A stretch of DNA of 64,000 nt from Phoebastria nigripes (Eukaryota > Chordata > Aves > Procellariiformes > Diomedeidae), in contig JAYKAV010000023.1 in assembly GCA_035582835.1 (NCBI GenBank), positions 872,858 to 936,857 of the forward strand, given 5' to 3'. Shown here piece after piece: positions 12,543-25,109 of the stretch. Both the position numbers and the translations under genes were made by a program. Positions within the stretch are counted from its first letter, which is position 1, and every line of letters begins with the position of its first letter. The notes under the pieces were generated by a model. That model saw nothing but the letters and a program-made list of their open reading frames with translations, made no database searches and was not told where the DNA came from.

Positions 12543-14612
12543 GGCTTTTGTTAACCCATTAGCTTATTCTACCCTGATTCAGGAATTGTATACTTCTTTT
12601 CATCCCATTATGTTCATAGTTACACTGAAATCTTCATCCTGTGCTTCACTGGGGCAGCAATAGATCAGAGGCAACCTACAAGTAGCAGATAGCAGCAGAG
12701 GGAGTTCCAGCTCCCTTTAGAAAAGCACAGGCAGCCGCCACCTCCTTCTTCAACAGTACTTCACTTACGCTGGGTGTCAGACACAATACAAGAACTCTTT
12801 AAATGGTGTTTGAGGGTGGTTACTACTAAATCAGTCACTGCTATCATTTAATCAGTTTCTAAAGTCATGAATGAGACTACTTACGTCAATAATAGATCAT
12901 TCATTCATTTCAGAAGTACTAAATCAATTTTGTTGGTATTTAGCTTGCAGAGGTGAAAAAGCTAAATCAGCCTTCAAATTCATAACTAAACAGTGTTAAC
13001 TAGGATTCTAACTAGGATCCTTTGTTTTATCTTGTATTAGTAATCTATTACAGGGAAAAATTAGTAGCATTCTTGACTCCAATCCAAATTCTTCTCCATT
13101 AGAGATGGCCATATGATTTGACACAGCTGGGAGAGGAAGGGAAGAGGGCTAAGTGATAAAGGTGGGAAACTCCAACAGCTGATCTGCTTCTGCCAGGTTT
13201 CTGTTCTTTCAGATCTGTTTTAGAAGGTCCTGTCCCCTGCTGTTTGCGTGGGCCTGTTCTAACCATGGAGGGCAGAAACCTTCAACAGTGGGTGAAGTGG
13301 GAATGAAAGGCTTGTGGCAGCGAGAAGTTCTTGCAATACTAATAAAAAGCTAAACTGATTCTTGTACTGAAAATAATAAAAGAGTCAATACACTAACCCT
13401 GACTTTTATCCTTTCCATCCTGGATAATGGATCCTTTTTGAGAAATATCTTAACCTTGAATCCTGCTTAATTTAAACTGCGAGCCATATTAATCCTTTCT
13501 AAAATACCGCTCAAGACAGCTGGATTTTGTTGGGAGGTGGGGAAAGAGAGAGTTGCCTCATCTGAAGCCATGTTCTTAGTACAAACTGCTGTTTGAGTGA
13601 AGCAAGTGGAGCTGAATAGATCCCACTTTAAAGGCAAGCCTAGTTATCAATTTCCTGTAGACTACTTCTTTAGCCTGAGAGTACTCTTGTATTCTTTCCT
13701 TCCACCCTGAAATCATAATAACAGTTCTACACCTGGTATAGAACTCAGTTGTTAATTACCAGAGGCTGGAAAACCACTTCTCTTTATAAATAGAGTGACT
13801 GCTGAGATAGTTGATACACTCTTTTTCCTCTAGTATCTGAACTTGAATGCATATGGTATTCAATGACAGCAGACTTTGACTCTGGAGTTCATCTCTGGTG
13901 TTTGATTCAGTCAGGTTTTGGACTATAGTGTAAACAAAGTTTCATCTTTAATTTTTAAATTGAGTTTGTGTTTAAAAGGCTGAAAATCACAATTAAATTA
14001 TTGTGTTCAGGCTTATCCAGTAAAATGTTTTCTAATATCTAAACATCATATTTGCTATATTTATAATATTTATCTATTTCTGAACTTGAAAGCCCAAATA
14101 GTTCTATTCCTCGTAAGTTCAGAAATTATTTGAGACACTGTAGTGGCATTTTGCCTTTTTCTTAGCTTTAAATAGCAGCAATTGATGAGAAAATATCAAA
14201 AATCAGAAGAGCAAAAATGTTTTTGTCACCAATCAGCAACATTTTAATTTAAGGTGATGTTTGTGGCTTATAATATACTTCCACTATGACTTGTGATTGA
14301 TGGAGGCTGTTTTAATAGAAATAAGAAGAGAAACTAAGAGATACGGTAATTTTATCCAGTGATTTTTTTAAAGAATATTTGGAAAAATATATTGAAGCAA
14401 ACAGGATTAACTCTGCACTGAAATAATTTCTGTGGAAATGCAGTAAAACTATTTTAGGATAGTTTAAAGAATTTAAAAGAATTCATAGTCTTGCAGCAAT
14501 GTTAAAAATACAGCCAGTTTCATATTCCTGTTTGGCAAGTTTTTGACCTCAGTGTTTTAATCAGATGCAGAAACTTTTCTGTAACCTTGGATCTGAAAGA
14601 GTTTTCTTTTAA

Positions 14613-15243
14613 ATCATAGAATCATAGAATAGTTTGGGCTGGAAGGGACCTTTAAAGGTCATCTAGTCCAACCCCCCTGCCATGGGCAGGGACATCTTCA
14701 ACTACATCAGGTTGCTCAGAGCCCTGTCCAACCTGACCTTGAATGTTTCCAGGGATGGGGCATCCACCACCTCTCTGGGCAACCTCTGCCAGTGTTTCAC
14801 CACCCTCAGCATAAAAAATTTCTTTCTTATATCTGGTCTAAATCTACCCTCTTTTAGTTTAAAGCCATTCCCCCTTATCCTGTCGCAACAGGCCCTGCTA
14901 AAAAGTCTGTCCCCATCTTTCTTATAAGCCCCCTTTAAGTACTGATAGGCTGCAATAAGGTCTCCCCAAAGCCTTCTCTTCTCCAGGCTGAACAACCCCA
15001 ACTCTCTCAGCCTTTCTTCATAGGAGAGGTGTTCTATCCCCCTGATCATTTTTGTGGCCCTCCTCTGGACCCACTCCAACAGGTCNATGTCTTTCTTGTG
15101 CTGAGGGCTCCAGAGCTGGATGCCGTACTCCAGGTGGGTTCTCACCACAGCAGAGTAGAGGGGCAGAATCTCCTCCCTCGACCTGGTGGCCACGCTTCTT
15201 TTGATGCAGCCCAGGATACGGTTGGCCTTCTGTGTTGCAGTGT
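14613..15243 (-). mobile_element. CR1 LINE, 5'-truncated (copy 1)
   Basis: The left edge is the CR1 3' end seen in reverse: two CATAGAAT units, then the conserved GGAAGGGACCTTTAAAGGTC block. The minus strand then runs through the 3' untranslated part into the end of the reverse-transcriptase open reading frame. Similarity stops near 15243, so only the last 630 bp or so of a full-length element of about 4.5 kb is present. Such 5' truncation is typical of target-primed reverse transcription. No target site duplication is evident, which is usual for CR1. One ambiguous base lies at 15086. Confidence 0.95.
14702..15243 (-). pseudogene. CR1 ORF2 fragment: C-terminal end of reverse transcriptase
   Basis: The minus strand encodes about 180 residues without a stop, ending at 14702. 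They match the C-terminal part of the CR1 ORF2 protein, downstream of the catalytic palm. Recognisable blocks in order are [75 protein letters not shown] and a terminal [13 protein letters not shown]. The endonuclease, most of the reverse transcriptase and the catalytic aspartates are absent, so no activity is possible. The uninterrupted frame (one codon holds the ambiguous base at 15086) suggests a fairly recent insertion. The frame also runs 13 codons upstream into flanking DNA, to 15283. Confidence 0.93.
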
Positions 15244-17067
15244 AACAACCCAAGAGTATGTGAGGAGGGAGCAAGGTAAGCAAGAAATTTATTTCATGGA
15301 ATAGTCATAGAATAACCTGAATAATTAGCTACGTAGAAAATTTACTATTGAGTTGACCAGGTCTGGCTTTGGACACAGGTAAAGTACACAGCTGCCTGGG
15401 GCAGAAAATCACAGCGTTAACCTGGGGAAATGGATTTTTCTGTAGGCCTGACTTGGGTTGGCTCAACAGTGGTAGAAGGATAAGTCCTCTGGCGCACTCC
15501 TCTCTGCTAGCTCTGGATACCAAAAATGAATGACCCTTTTGGTCCCAAAATCAGGCAGTCCCTGTGCTACCATGACTAAGTTCTGCATCCCTCTGGAGTG
15601 GTGTTGTCTCCTGGAGGGGGGGTGGTGAGGGAAGGAGCCCTGGAGCAGGAATATTCACTCATTTTCTTCTGCTTTTCTAAGAATCCCTGGGAAAAAAATG
15701 CTTCACAAAGACTAGCTTGTTGATTGTTTTTGAACCTACCCAGAGCCCACTGACTTAGAGAAGTTATGAACTGGGAAACAACCTTTTTCCAAAACAAACC
15801 GCATATGCTACCTCTTGTCTTGTCTCTCTCTTTTTATAGTCAGATCACGAGTTCTAGTAAGGACCTGAAAGGAATGCCCATTCTTTACAATTGTTCAGTC
15901 TTAAAGAAACCCTTCCTTGATACTATACAGAAAATTTACCAAAGATAAGTAACATAAGATTTGAGAATACAAAAATCCTAGTATTTATGAGTGAGAAGCC
16001 TATCTGCAATGGCTTAGGAGAGGAATTTTAAGCCTGGATCTGTTTTGTTGCAGATCTCAGTTTTTATAGCTAAGCTTGCACAGAGAACTTGTTCCAATAG
16101 ATCATTCTCTCTGTTAATGTCTCTAGATCTGTTGCACAAGTCTTCACAATTCAAAATTGTGTTTTTTTGTAGGTGAGGAATGAAATAAGCTCACATCAAA
16201 GCTGTTCTTTCATCTGTCTATTTTGACTCTCAAAGATGAGTCAGAGGACACCCACACATATACTTAAATCAGATCCACTGTTGTGAATGCATTTGGACCA
16301 TCCATTAGAGATGAAGACTCCATAAAGGAGGCTGACAGACTAGCCAGGCATCTGATTAGGCACAGAATAATTTCAATGGCTAATCAAACGAATGAATCCT
16401 TACTTGATTACATTTCAGTTTTGTATCAGCTAATCATGAAACCAGAAACTACACTAATGGATGCTGGTTTCTTATAGCACCTGTTCACAGGTACAATTGC
16501 TGTAATTTGGGAAGAAGAAGGGAGGGGGCAGCACTAATTTCCTAATCAAGAGCTGAGACAAGTAGCAGGCTCTACTATTCTTAATGCAATAGGTTGTTTT
16601 TCTCTAGAAGAAAACTAGAACTTTTCCAGGACTTGGAGATAAGTCAGCAGTGGGATGCTGGGATCACTCCCCCACATCTCACAGTGTGCATTTTTTTACA
16701 CATATATGTTGTTTCTCAGGAAACTGTTTGTATCACATGGTGAAAAGAGACCTTCTCGGGCCATTCTTAAGAAAGTGAGACAATATGACCTTCCTCCTCA
16801 GGTCTCTTTCCATACTTACTGCCCAGCAGATATTAGCAGGGGCAAGAAAGGTCCCTGCAGAAAAACAGGACAGGTTTGTAGTGTGTGTGTTTGACATGCA
16901 CATGTCCATGTTCTTTTGGTACTCCTGGTGTCTCAGGAGCTTTGGTCTCAGATATAAAGATCACAAGTTATCATATGAGCGAGATACTTCTGAATGCTCT
17001 CCCACCAAGGTGTCTGACTTAAGGTATAATAAAAAACCTTAAGAACCATTGCAGTGCTTGGAGGAAA
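15244..17067. other. Gene-free stretch
   Basis: Nothing recognisable. A small stem of 7 bp (CACAATT/AATTGTG, 3-base loop) lies near 16145-16161. Open frames are short and lack coding character. Confidence 0.65.
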
Positions 17068-17126
17068 TCCCATTGTGCTATATGATAGTACAGAAAGCAG
17101 CAGTCCCTGCCCCAAAGAGCCTCCTG
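17068..17126 (-). repeat. Ancient L2/CR1-like LINE 3'-end relic (putative)
   Basis: The plus strand reads like a decayed copy of a motif with 'cccattgtgctaggtgctgtac' followed by 'cagtccctgccccaaagagc'. Visible here are CCCATTGTGCTATATGATAG and CAGTCCCTGCCCCAAAGAGC. The same order occurs at 19216 and 32771 in this window, which supports a dispersed family. Minus orientation is inferred from the longer copy at 19216. Confidence 0.5.
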
Positions 17127-17759
17127 TGTAAAACTGTGTATGTTTTCTTTTCATATAAAAAGGTAACAAAGGGAAAATATTGGAGGAAGAAAGTGAGATG
17201 GAGAACATTGGGTTCTGCTTTTAATATAGCCTGGAACTGACAGTTCTTTGTCATATGCAGATAAGAGTTTTGGTACTAACTTCTGAACAAGATCTGACAT
17301 CTACTTTTACAATGGATCCCACAAAGCAAAATAATTCTTGAAGTTTTTATTTGCTACACTGCCTCTGGTAAAGTATCTCATGAGAAACAGACTGAAATAA
17401 AAGCTGGGCCCTAATTCCTGAAAAGTAGGCCCTACCCTTACAGGAAGCTAGCCTTCTGCTGCTGAATAGCCTCACAATTTCACTAGTGTCAGGAGAGCTA
17501 CACTGAGTTGGGGCTAGAATGCATTAGGCTGAAACTATTGCTAACAGAGCACAGTACTTACAGGAATGGCTTTAAAACATCTGCCAATCAATACTGTCCA
17601 GTTCTTTGAAGAACTCTTAGTTTAATGCTGCTTACCTACACAGTATCTCCGAAGTCTAAGTAGAGAAAATAGAGACACCAAGGGCAGCTGGATTAGCAGT
17701 ATTAAGCCACGGTCAATTTACTGCATGCATTTTAATAGCTTTTGCAAAAGTGGAGCACT

Positions 17760-17844
17760 AGATTCTCTGCTGTGTAAATCAGTATAGATCCACTGAAATT
17801 GCCAGAACTGTGCTGATTTATACAGGCTGAGGACTGTCCCCAAG
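17760..17844. repeat. Ancient palindromic repeat relic
   Basis: Arms TGTGTAAATCAG (17771-17782) and CTGATTTATACA (17813-17824) are inverted copies with one mismatch, around a central part related to 'ccattgaagtcaatgg'. The flanks fit the outer part of an ancient sauropsid repeat with mirrored 'gtgtaaatcag ... ctgatttacac' ends. The arms are seen directly; the family link is from memory. Confidence 0.55.
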
Positions 17845-19215
17845 ACTTCCAGCAACAGCTGTTTTAAATGGTTGGGTTTGATCTGTCTTTTGAAATTCTA
17901 AGCCACCAGATAGATTGCATTTAAATTATCAGTGTTGATCAATATATGAGATATATCATAAATCTTTCCTAAACACCACTCAGCTGAATTTCCCTTATTG
18001 GCTTAAAATACATTCATCCTGAATCTTCTTTAACTTTTCATACAAGCTTGTAAGTTGTAGGAAAATAGTCTTTGAAAAGGCAAACATAGATAAACACTTC
18101 ATTAAAAAGGTACGGTGTTACCATTTGTCATTTCATTGCTCATATAAAATCTGTGTCTAAAAATAATTTTTAAAAAACCCAAAACACACCATCTGAAGGG
18201 CCTAAGGTTATTTGAGGGTAAAAACTGAGTTGCTGGAATCATATGGTGTCGTGTTTAGGATTTTTTTCTACCTCCGGGCTTAAAAGAAGGGAATGAAAGG
18301 CCCATCCTGCAGAGAACTGAACACTTTTTCACAGGTGCTAAGTAAACGTCTGACCCCTTTCAGAGGCATTAAAGATTTCCTGGTACCTCAGAGCAGATGC
18401 TTGGTGTTTCTCAGGATCTCTAAATTGTATGAGCAGAGCAATAGTTGTGTTCACCATCATAAGCAGTTTTTTTTATTTGTGACATGAGTTAGAGGTTAAG
18501 AAAATATGGTAGATCTTCACTATAAAAACAGTAATGATGTTCTGGAGGAATTTCAGAGGTCTAGGAAGGAAGATGTTTCCTTCCATGCTGTCATAACTCA
18601 TAGTCTTCCCTTCATATTCCTGGCCTACTTATATCTTCAGTTTGACCTTTTGTCTCTTTTCTCGCCTGTGTACCTGAGGGCACTATCTTCTGTGCTGAGC
18701 AGATCACTGCCTCTGACAGTCATGCATCCTGAATGGCATACTTCTTCGCTGCTCTTCTCCCTGTCTTTTTATCTCTGGATGTCTCTTGTCATGATGCTCT
18801 GACCATTGTGCTAGTCCTAATCATTCAATTTCTTCCAGAACTCCCTCACCCTTCATCAATACCAGAATATTTTCCCAGGCGTGATTTTGAGGTCATTGCT
18901 GTCACTCTGTTTCAATTCATCTCTTCCATTTCTTTCATGAGGAACTGAAGAAATAATTTTTGAGCTCGTTTTCCTAGAGATTCTTGAAAAAGCAGAGGCA
19001 GGAAAGGAGTAAGGCAACTGATAAATATTGGTTGACTTTGTTTACCTTCTCTCCCCTTCATCTTCTTGTACATTAACAGAGAAACAGGAAGCAACAGGAG
19101 AAGGGAATGATTGCTAGTTACAGATTCAAAAGGATATGATGTCCATGAGCACCCTCAGTTTCTTACTTGCTCCATGCAGAGAAAATAGTCCACTGGCATG
19201 CTGACTGAATAATTT
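17845..19215. other. Gene-free stretch
   Basis: AT-rich and unique. A frame at 18506-18802 is hydrophobic because of T-rich sequence, not because of any recognisable membrane protein. Nothing else was seen. Confidence 0.6.
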
Positions 19216-20045
19216 GTTTTACACAGTACCTAGCAAATGGCGGTCATGGACCAGAACCCCCTGTGCTAGCTGCTCTGTTAACAAAAGAAAAAAAATTTAG
19301 AAGACAGTCACCACTACCAGAGCTTACATCCAAAGTATAAGACAGGAGACAACAGATGGAGATGGACAGATGGTGAAGTGCAAAGAAACTACTAAACAGT
19401 TGATAAGCATGAAGGCAAACGGTATCAGCATACCAGCTGCCTAACATTTGTCCATTAGAGATGTCAAGCCAAGGAATGGTATAAGAATGGTTTTGAAGGA
19501 TAATGGGATAGCTCTGTGGATGGTTGGGGAAAACTCATCCCAAGTGGGGATGGCAGCAGGGACTAGTTTATCTGGAAACCCTGCTAACAGACAGTGGAGG
19601 CAGGAGTTGTCATTTCCAGTGAGAGGCAGGCTATGAAGGGCAGGAAAATGAGAACAAGTAACTTACATTTAATGTGACCAAGAAGTGGGACCTGTGAAGG
19701 GATGAAAAAGAGAGGGGTAGCAGGGTCAGAGAAAGAAGCATGAAGACTTATTATGTAGATACAAATGAGGTAAGACTTACACTTGCAAGACCAAAAAAAA
19801 AAAAAAAATTAAATAATTGCTGAAAGCTGTAAGTCTGCATGATTTTTAGCATGTTATTAGAAAGAAAAGGCAGTTTCACAGTTCTTGTCTAGAAAGAATG
19901 AGCAAGGCTTTGACACATCTTAGGCTCCCCTTTTCAGTGTTTGAGTGACAGGCAGAAAACATCACAAGGGTCAAGAAAGAGAGTAGCAGGGTCACATCTA
20001 GTGGAGTAAGGAGGCTAACAGCAACATTTTAGTCATCCTTAGTGT
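19216..20045 (-). mobile_element. Decayed ancient L2/CR1-like LINE
   Basis: The left part carries the same ordered motifs as the 17068 and 32771 relics (TGGACCAGAACCCC, TGTGCTAG, CCAGAGCTTACATCCAAAGT, AGACAACAGATGGAGATGGA). Further right are pieces such as TTTTGAAGGATAATGGGATA and AAAAGAGAGGGGTAGCAGGG. They correspond in order to a widespread old sauropsid repeat. In less decayed copies that repeat encodes, on the opposite strand, an L2-like reverse-transcriptase C-terminus. Frames here are destroyed. A 16-base A run (19793-19808) interrupts it. The right limit is uncertain and could reach about 20360. Confidence 0.5.
19793..19808. repeat. Poly(A) run, 16 bases
   Basis: An uninterrupted run of 16 A followed by TTAAATAATT. 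No retrocopy could be recognised next to it, so it is best called a homopolymer. Confidence 0.95.
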
Positions 20046-20360
20046 AAAATAATAGCTAGACATTTGTAAGGAGATGTCAGGGAGAAAGGCCGAGATACTG
20101 TTACGGTCTGGTAGAGACAAGTACAAACTGGAGAGGTGGATATCTGTGCTACGTGGATGGCAGTTCACATAAAGAGATCATCTGAATTTTGCTCACAGGT
20201 ATAATTACCCAGAGACAAGGAAAAAGGGACCAAGGCTGGGTATTAAGGGAAACCCTCTGAAGAAGCTGGAGTCCCAAGAAGAACGACCCTTTAAAGGACA
20301 CACTGAGTGAACAGAAGGCAGTGATGGATGTTGGTGGAGGGCAAGATTTCATGAAATGTG

Positions 20361-22554
20361 GTAACTTACATTGTAGTTGGCTAAGAAGTCAGGAAACTCC
20401 CTTGATGGTTAAATGACTCCACTGGGAGAACTTGGCCTTACACAGATGATGTGGGTTGTTTTTTGTTGTTTTTTTATTCTCCATGGTATTTTTCTCTTTT
20501 TATGAGAGACTGCATAGTGGTTAGTCCATTTAACTGCAGCTGCTCACCCTTGTCAGAGGTGTTTTGAGAGCTGAATAGATTAAGGATTTAAACACAGGTG
20601 ATAGCAGCATTGCTTGGAATGAGCAGAAATGTATTATTTATAACACAAGCATATTGGCCTTTGGGTGGATAAGTGGTTCATAAAATTCACTGCAGCATAA
20701 TGTGAAGTAATGTAGCCAATTACTAAAAGAATAAGCATGAAGATTGCAGTCTAAATAGGAACACAACATGGAATTCATATTAAGAAAAGACCCTAGAAGG
20801 ACTGCAGATAATAGAGTAAACCATTAGCACCATTTCCTGGTAACAATAACAAAAATGAAAAAGAGCAAACAAGTTTCTGAAATATAGCTCTGGCAGTGTG
20901 GCGTATAAATCTGCAGAAATTATTCTGGCATGCCACTAGTCTCATTAGAAAAGAGTGCTCAGTTTTAGCCACTTCATTACAGGAAGACATTGAAAAGGTG
21001 CGGCAGGGGGCAATCCAAGATGATTTAGTAACCAAGACATGATTTATGAAGAACATTTGGACATATTTCTCCTCTGTAGCTAAGGAAAGGGAGATTAAGG
21101 GAGGATTCTTATGCAAGTGTGCAAGATCCTGAACAAATGGGAATGGATCAATGCTAAAATACGGTTGTTATGGTCATACGCAAACTTAAGAGATCTTGGA
21201 TTAATGTTAGGGAAGAAAATACAAGCAGATTTTCAAACAGGAGGAGACAGAGCTTTATGCAAATGATGGAAATGGAAATAACTTTACATCAGCTCATCTG
21301 AGAAATATTTGAGGAACTGACTATAAACGTGTAGAAGGGATTATTAAAATTCTTCATCTTGTTTTTTAAAGGAATAAATAATGAATCAAGTATTAGTTCT
21401 TAAATTTGCTACATGCTGATGAAGAAACTGTCATACAATACAGATACAAATGGATCTCTGTCAGCTGAACACTTAAGATTGCAATTTCCTGGAGGCAGAA
21501 TTTTCTTCTCAGCTACCTAAAAAAAAAGTTGGCCTGTCTCTCAAAGGAGACAACAATATATAAAATCCACAACAAAATATCAGGTTCTAAATTCATTACA
21601 GCTATAAGTGTTGCCAGTATAAGCACCTGGATTTCCTTGTATGGATTGCTCTTTTAAAAATAAATCAGGTTAGAGCTTTTCTTTTGAGATCTAATAGAGA
21701 AAATTGTCCAGAATACTGAACTTGAAGACCAGAATAAATTTAAATATACATGGCATTTCCGATCACCTAGATGTCATTTCTTCAGTTTAGTCCCTCAGAT
21801 AATACTGCACTGGTTGGCTTGTACAAATACCTTCAGCTGACTAGAGGTATTAGATTTTGTTTGTTCCCAGACCTGCACTTTGTTCAGACTACCTTCTCTA
21901 TTGATTTACAGTGAGCCTGAACATCCTCCCGCAACAAGAAGGGGAGGGAGTCTGTATGCACGGACACCTTTTCCATAGAGAAGAATGATGTAGCTCCATC
22001 CATACTGCTGCTCTACCTCTTCCCCTGGTCCAGCTCTGAGCTTTTTTTCTAATTAAGTTAATTTGGTGGTGGACAGAGGAAGGTGGTCTGAAAAGGTGTA
22101 GGAGAGTGGTAGAGGTACTGATATGTACCCCCTCAGAGTTTCTGATGGAACCAGTACAGTCAGACTTCCCTGTATTCCTTCAGCAAATGGGATGGTTGAA
22201 TCTCCTTCCTTCTGGACAAAGGTACTGCTAGATAAATACAGCAACACACTAGTGACATACAGATCCTACCATGAGTGATGACAGAAAAGCCAGTAGTATG
22301 AATAAATGTTAGGAGAAATGATAGAAGAATGTTTTGAGTAAAATGTGTAACAGAGATTGAATATTTTTTAAAGGACAGTTTTTGGCAGAAGAACATTAAG
22401 ATATTTTAGATCTTAATTTAATGAGTTGGTATCAAAGGTCTAGGCACTGATGGTTTACATCCATTAAAGTAAATTTAGGGTGAATGTAACAAAATCAGAA
22501 GTATTACTCTGTAGTGAATTCACGTGAGAGAAGCTCACACTAATTCTGTTATGG
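20361..22554. other. Gene-free stretch
   Basis: AT-rich unique sequence without recognisable genes or repeats. The longest open frame (minus, 20793-21116, 107 codons) has no domain I recognise. Confidence 0.6.
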
Positions 22555-22600
22555 TGTGATATATCCCATTCACTTCAATGGGACAGATAAGCCTCACGAA
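22555..22600. repeat. Ancient interspersed repeat relic (putative)
   Basis: It contains CCCATT (22565-22570) and AATGGG (22577-22582) as an inverted pair around CACTTC. This is the 'cccattgacttcaatggg' core recurring in several relics of this window. It is short, so the assignment is weak. Confidence 0.35.
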
Positions 22601-25109
22601 TAAAGGTCTGCAGGAATTATCCCAACAGACTTCCTTAAATGCTTTCAAGCTTTTCCTCTCAAGTTGGTGAAAGTTTTGTTTGAATGACTGACTGCATGAT
22701 TTAGCCTGTGGGTTTAGATGCAGCTAAAGAAACAGATTTTAGCACTTGTATTAGAATTGTGGTGAAATGTGCAGTTACTATTCAGCCCCTGCACATTAAA
22801 ACATTGGACTGTGCTGTATGCACTCAGCATTTTTCACAGATAGTTGTGGTGACAGTGAATTTACATGGGAATACTTGGAATGCTTGCATAGGAGTCTTCA
22901 CAGCAGTCTCATGCACTTGGAACCTGTTGCCATTTATTTTATTGGTAATGGGGCAGACAATTTTTTCTGGAAACAGGGGTGGGTTGTTAAAGTTTAAAAG
23001 TGATATTAAGATGCCCTATTAAAAAAAGCAAAGTGGTAATCTCTATTTATGGAANAAAAATGTTGGGGAGATGTTTGCAGCTTTATGTCTATTTTTTTGA
23101 CTGGTTGTCTGGATTTGGACAGTAATGTCTGCAGNACAGGAACAGATCAACTACCAGGAGGGAATTCTTCAATCACGTCCACAAAGGTGTGACTTTAAAT
23201 GAAACTACAGGNGTCTAAATATTTTCGTAGCATATATTCTAGTGCATGGAAGCACCACCATAAATATTTCATTTTTTAAAAAACGTAAGCCCCCTTTACT
23301 ACTGTTGGTAGCTGTGGAGACTAAAGTCTTTTACAGATGCCTACTCACAAGTGAAATACAGTATTTCAGCATTTGGCTTCCACTCAGCCCTGAAGGGCTG
23401 CCTTACTATCTTCTCTTCTTTGTCGACACTGCCAAGAATTGGACCATTCACACTGATGCTTTTGTTTACTTGAAGTGGTTGTATTTCCCAGCCAAGTGCT
23501 GTCAACAAGCAGAGAAGTTAGGCTCCTGCTATTTAGTGAAGCTCCTTTACCTCCTTGGCAGGCATTTTGTCTGGAGCTAGCTCCAACGAGCAAGTCACAC
23601 ATCCTCTGTGTGAGGATGAGATCCCAAAGATCTACCAGTGAATCAGGTGCTGCCTGTCGTGCCTGAGGCTTATGCAGACTAGGCTACTGCTATTTTCTTT
23701 CCCCTTGGGACTGGGATCTTGACACAGACTTTCAGTTCTCAGCACTGATATAAATTCTTTGTGATGCTGGGCAAGTCGAGTGAACTTTTCAGTGTGATTA
23801 TCAATCATCAGATGCATTTAGTGACAACTACTTACATCACATGCTTTTTCTTAAGAACATTTTTTGTTCACAGATTTATAAAAAAAATTTTTTGATGTTT
23901 TGGGAGGTTTTGTTACAAAATAACTGTGATATGCTGTGTACTCTTAACATTATGACATTTTTATATTCTCCATGTCCTTTAGCAGCTTTATGCAGGATAT
24001 GGGTTGCTTAATGAAATGTGAAATATACACTAAAACTATTTTTTCCCATGCAGTAAGATAATAAGATATTACATTACTCACAGGTCCAATTTTAAATTTA
24101 AATATAACTTCATTTAATTTTACTTTGCAATCAGGTAAATTAATGAGAGAGAATCAAAACAATATGCTGTAATTACATTTGGAAATTGTTCCTTCTGTCC
24201 TTCAAGAGTGTTCTTTCTGTTTAAGGTATTGAAATTTGGTGTCTAAATATAAAGTGCAGTAGCATCTGGTACTAATTGCTGGTTTAAATAATATAGACAG
24301 ATCTTCAGGCATTTCATGCTTTTGAAAGGAGGCTTTTAGTAGGATGTTCTGAGTCAAAGGTTATAAAAAATTTCATGCCACTAAAAATAGCTAATATTCC
24401 ACTTGTGTTCTAGATCTAAATGATCTTTTACATAACAGATTTTGCTTACTAAAGTATAGTTGTTTTAACTTACTTTATTTGGAAAGAAGAACCAATTTAT
24501 ACGCCTTTTGTATCTGCTGTTCATTGGTACACATGAACATAGTGCAGGAGAATGTTAGAAGTTTATTTCTAGATGCAAAAATTGTTACTTCATCCTCAAG
24601 ATCTCTGATTTTCAGCACAGACCCTTGTGCTTCCAAAATCATGTATTTGAAGTCTTCTATTTGCTTGCACTTTGTCAATTATTTTCCCAACAAAAGAAGT
24701 CAGTTAGACAAATAGATTGACACCAATGCTAAAGTGACTGTGGTGACTAGCAAATGAGCCATGGTCCAAAAATTATTCCTGCAAACTCTTTGATGTATTC
24801 ATAAAAACAAGAGATATATTTGAGGAAAATAATCAGTGGTCCTATTGCTTCTCAGTTTTGTGTATTTTCTTACTGAAATGCCTTCATATGTTCTGGAATA
24901 AACTGTGTAAAAAGAACTGAGTGAGAGTGCTTCACCCCTTTTGTGGATTGCTGCCTATGTGGAAAGCACATGTGAAGTGTTACTGGGTCACAAGAGAGTT
25001 ATACATCTAGTGCAGCAACTTGCGCGGGATTGCCGTTCTCAATTGGCCAGGATCCTCAAGGATCATAGGCAAGATGAAAGGAAACTTTGACAGACACCCA
25101 TTTTGTGTG
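22601..25109. other. Gene-free stretch
   Basis: No gene recognised. Three ambiguous bases cluster at 23055, 23135 and 23212. AT-rich throughout, with several short T or A runs near 23880. Confidence 0.6.

Larger units (their letters stand above)
9926..14612. other. Gene-free AT-rich stretch
   Basis: Apart from a 20-bp palindrome (10411-10430) and a hydrophilic minus-strand frame broken by one stop (12096-12542), nothing recognisable was seen. Short homopolymer runs of T occur near 11340 and 11800. The stretch fits intron or intergenic DNA. Confidence 0.65.

Noticed and set aside
18506..18948. Hydrophobic plus-strand frames resembling membrane segments
   Set aside because: T-rich DNA translates to F, L and S runs. 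Two frames overlap out of phase and neither has a topology or family.
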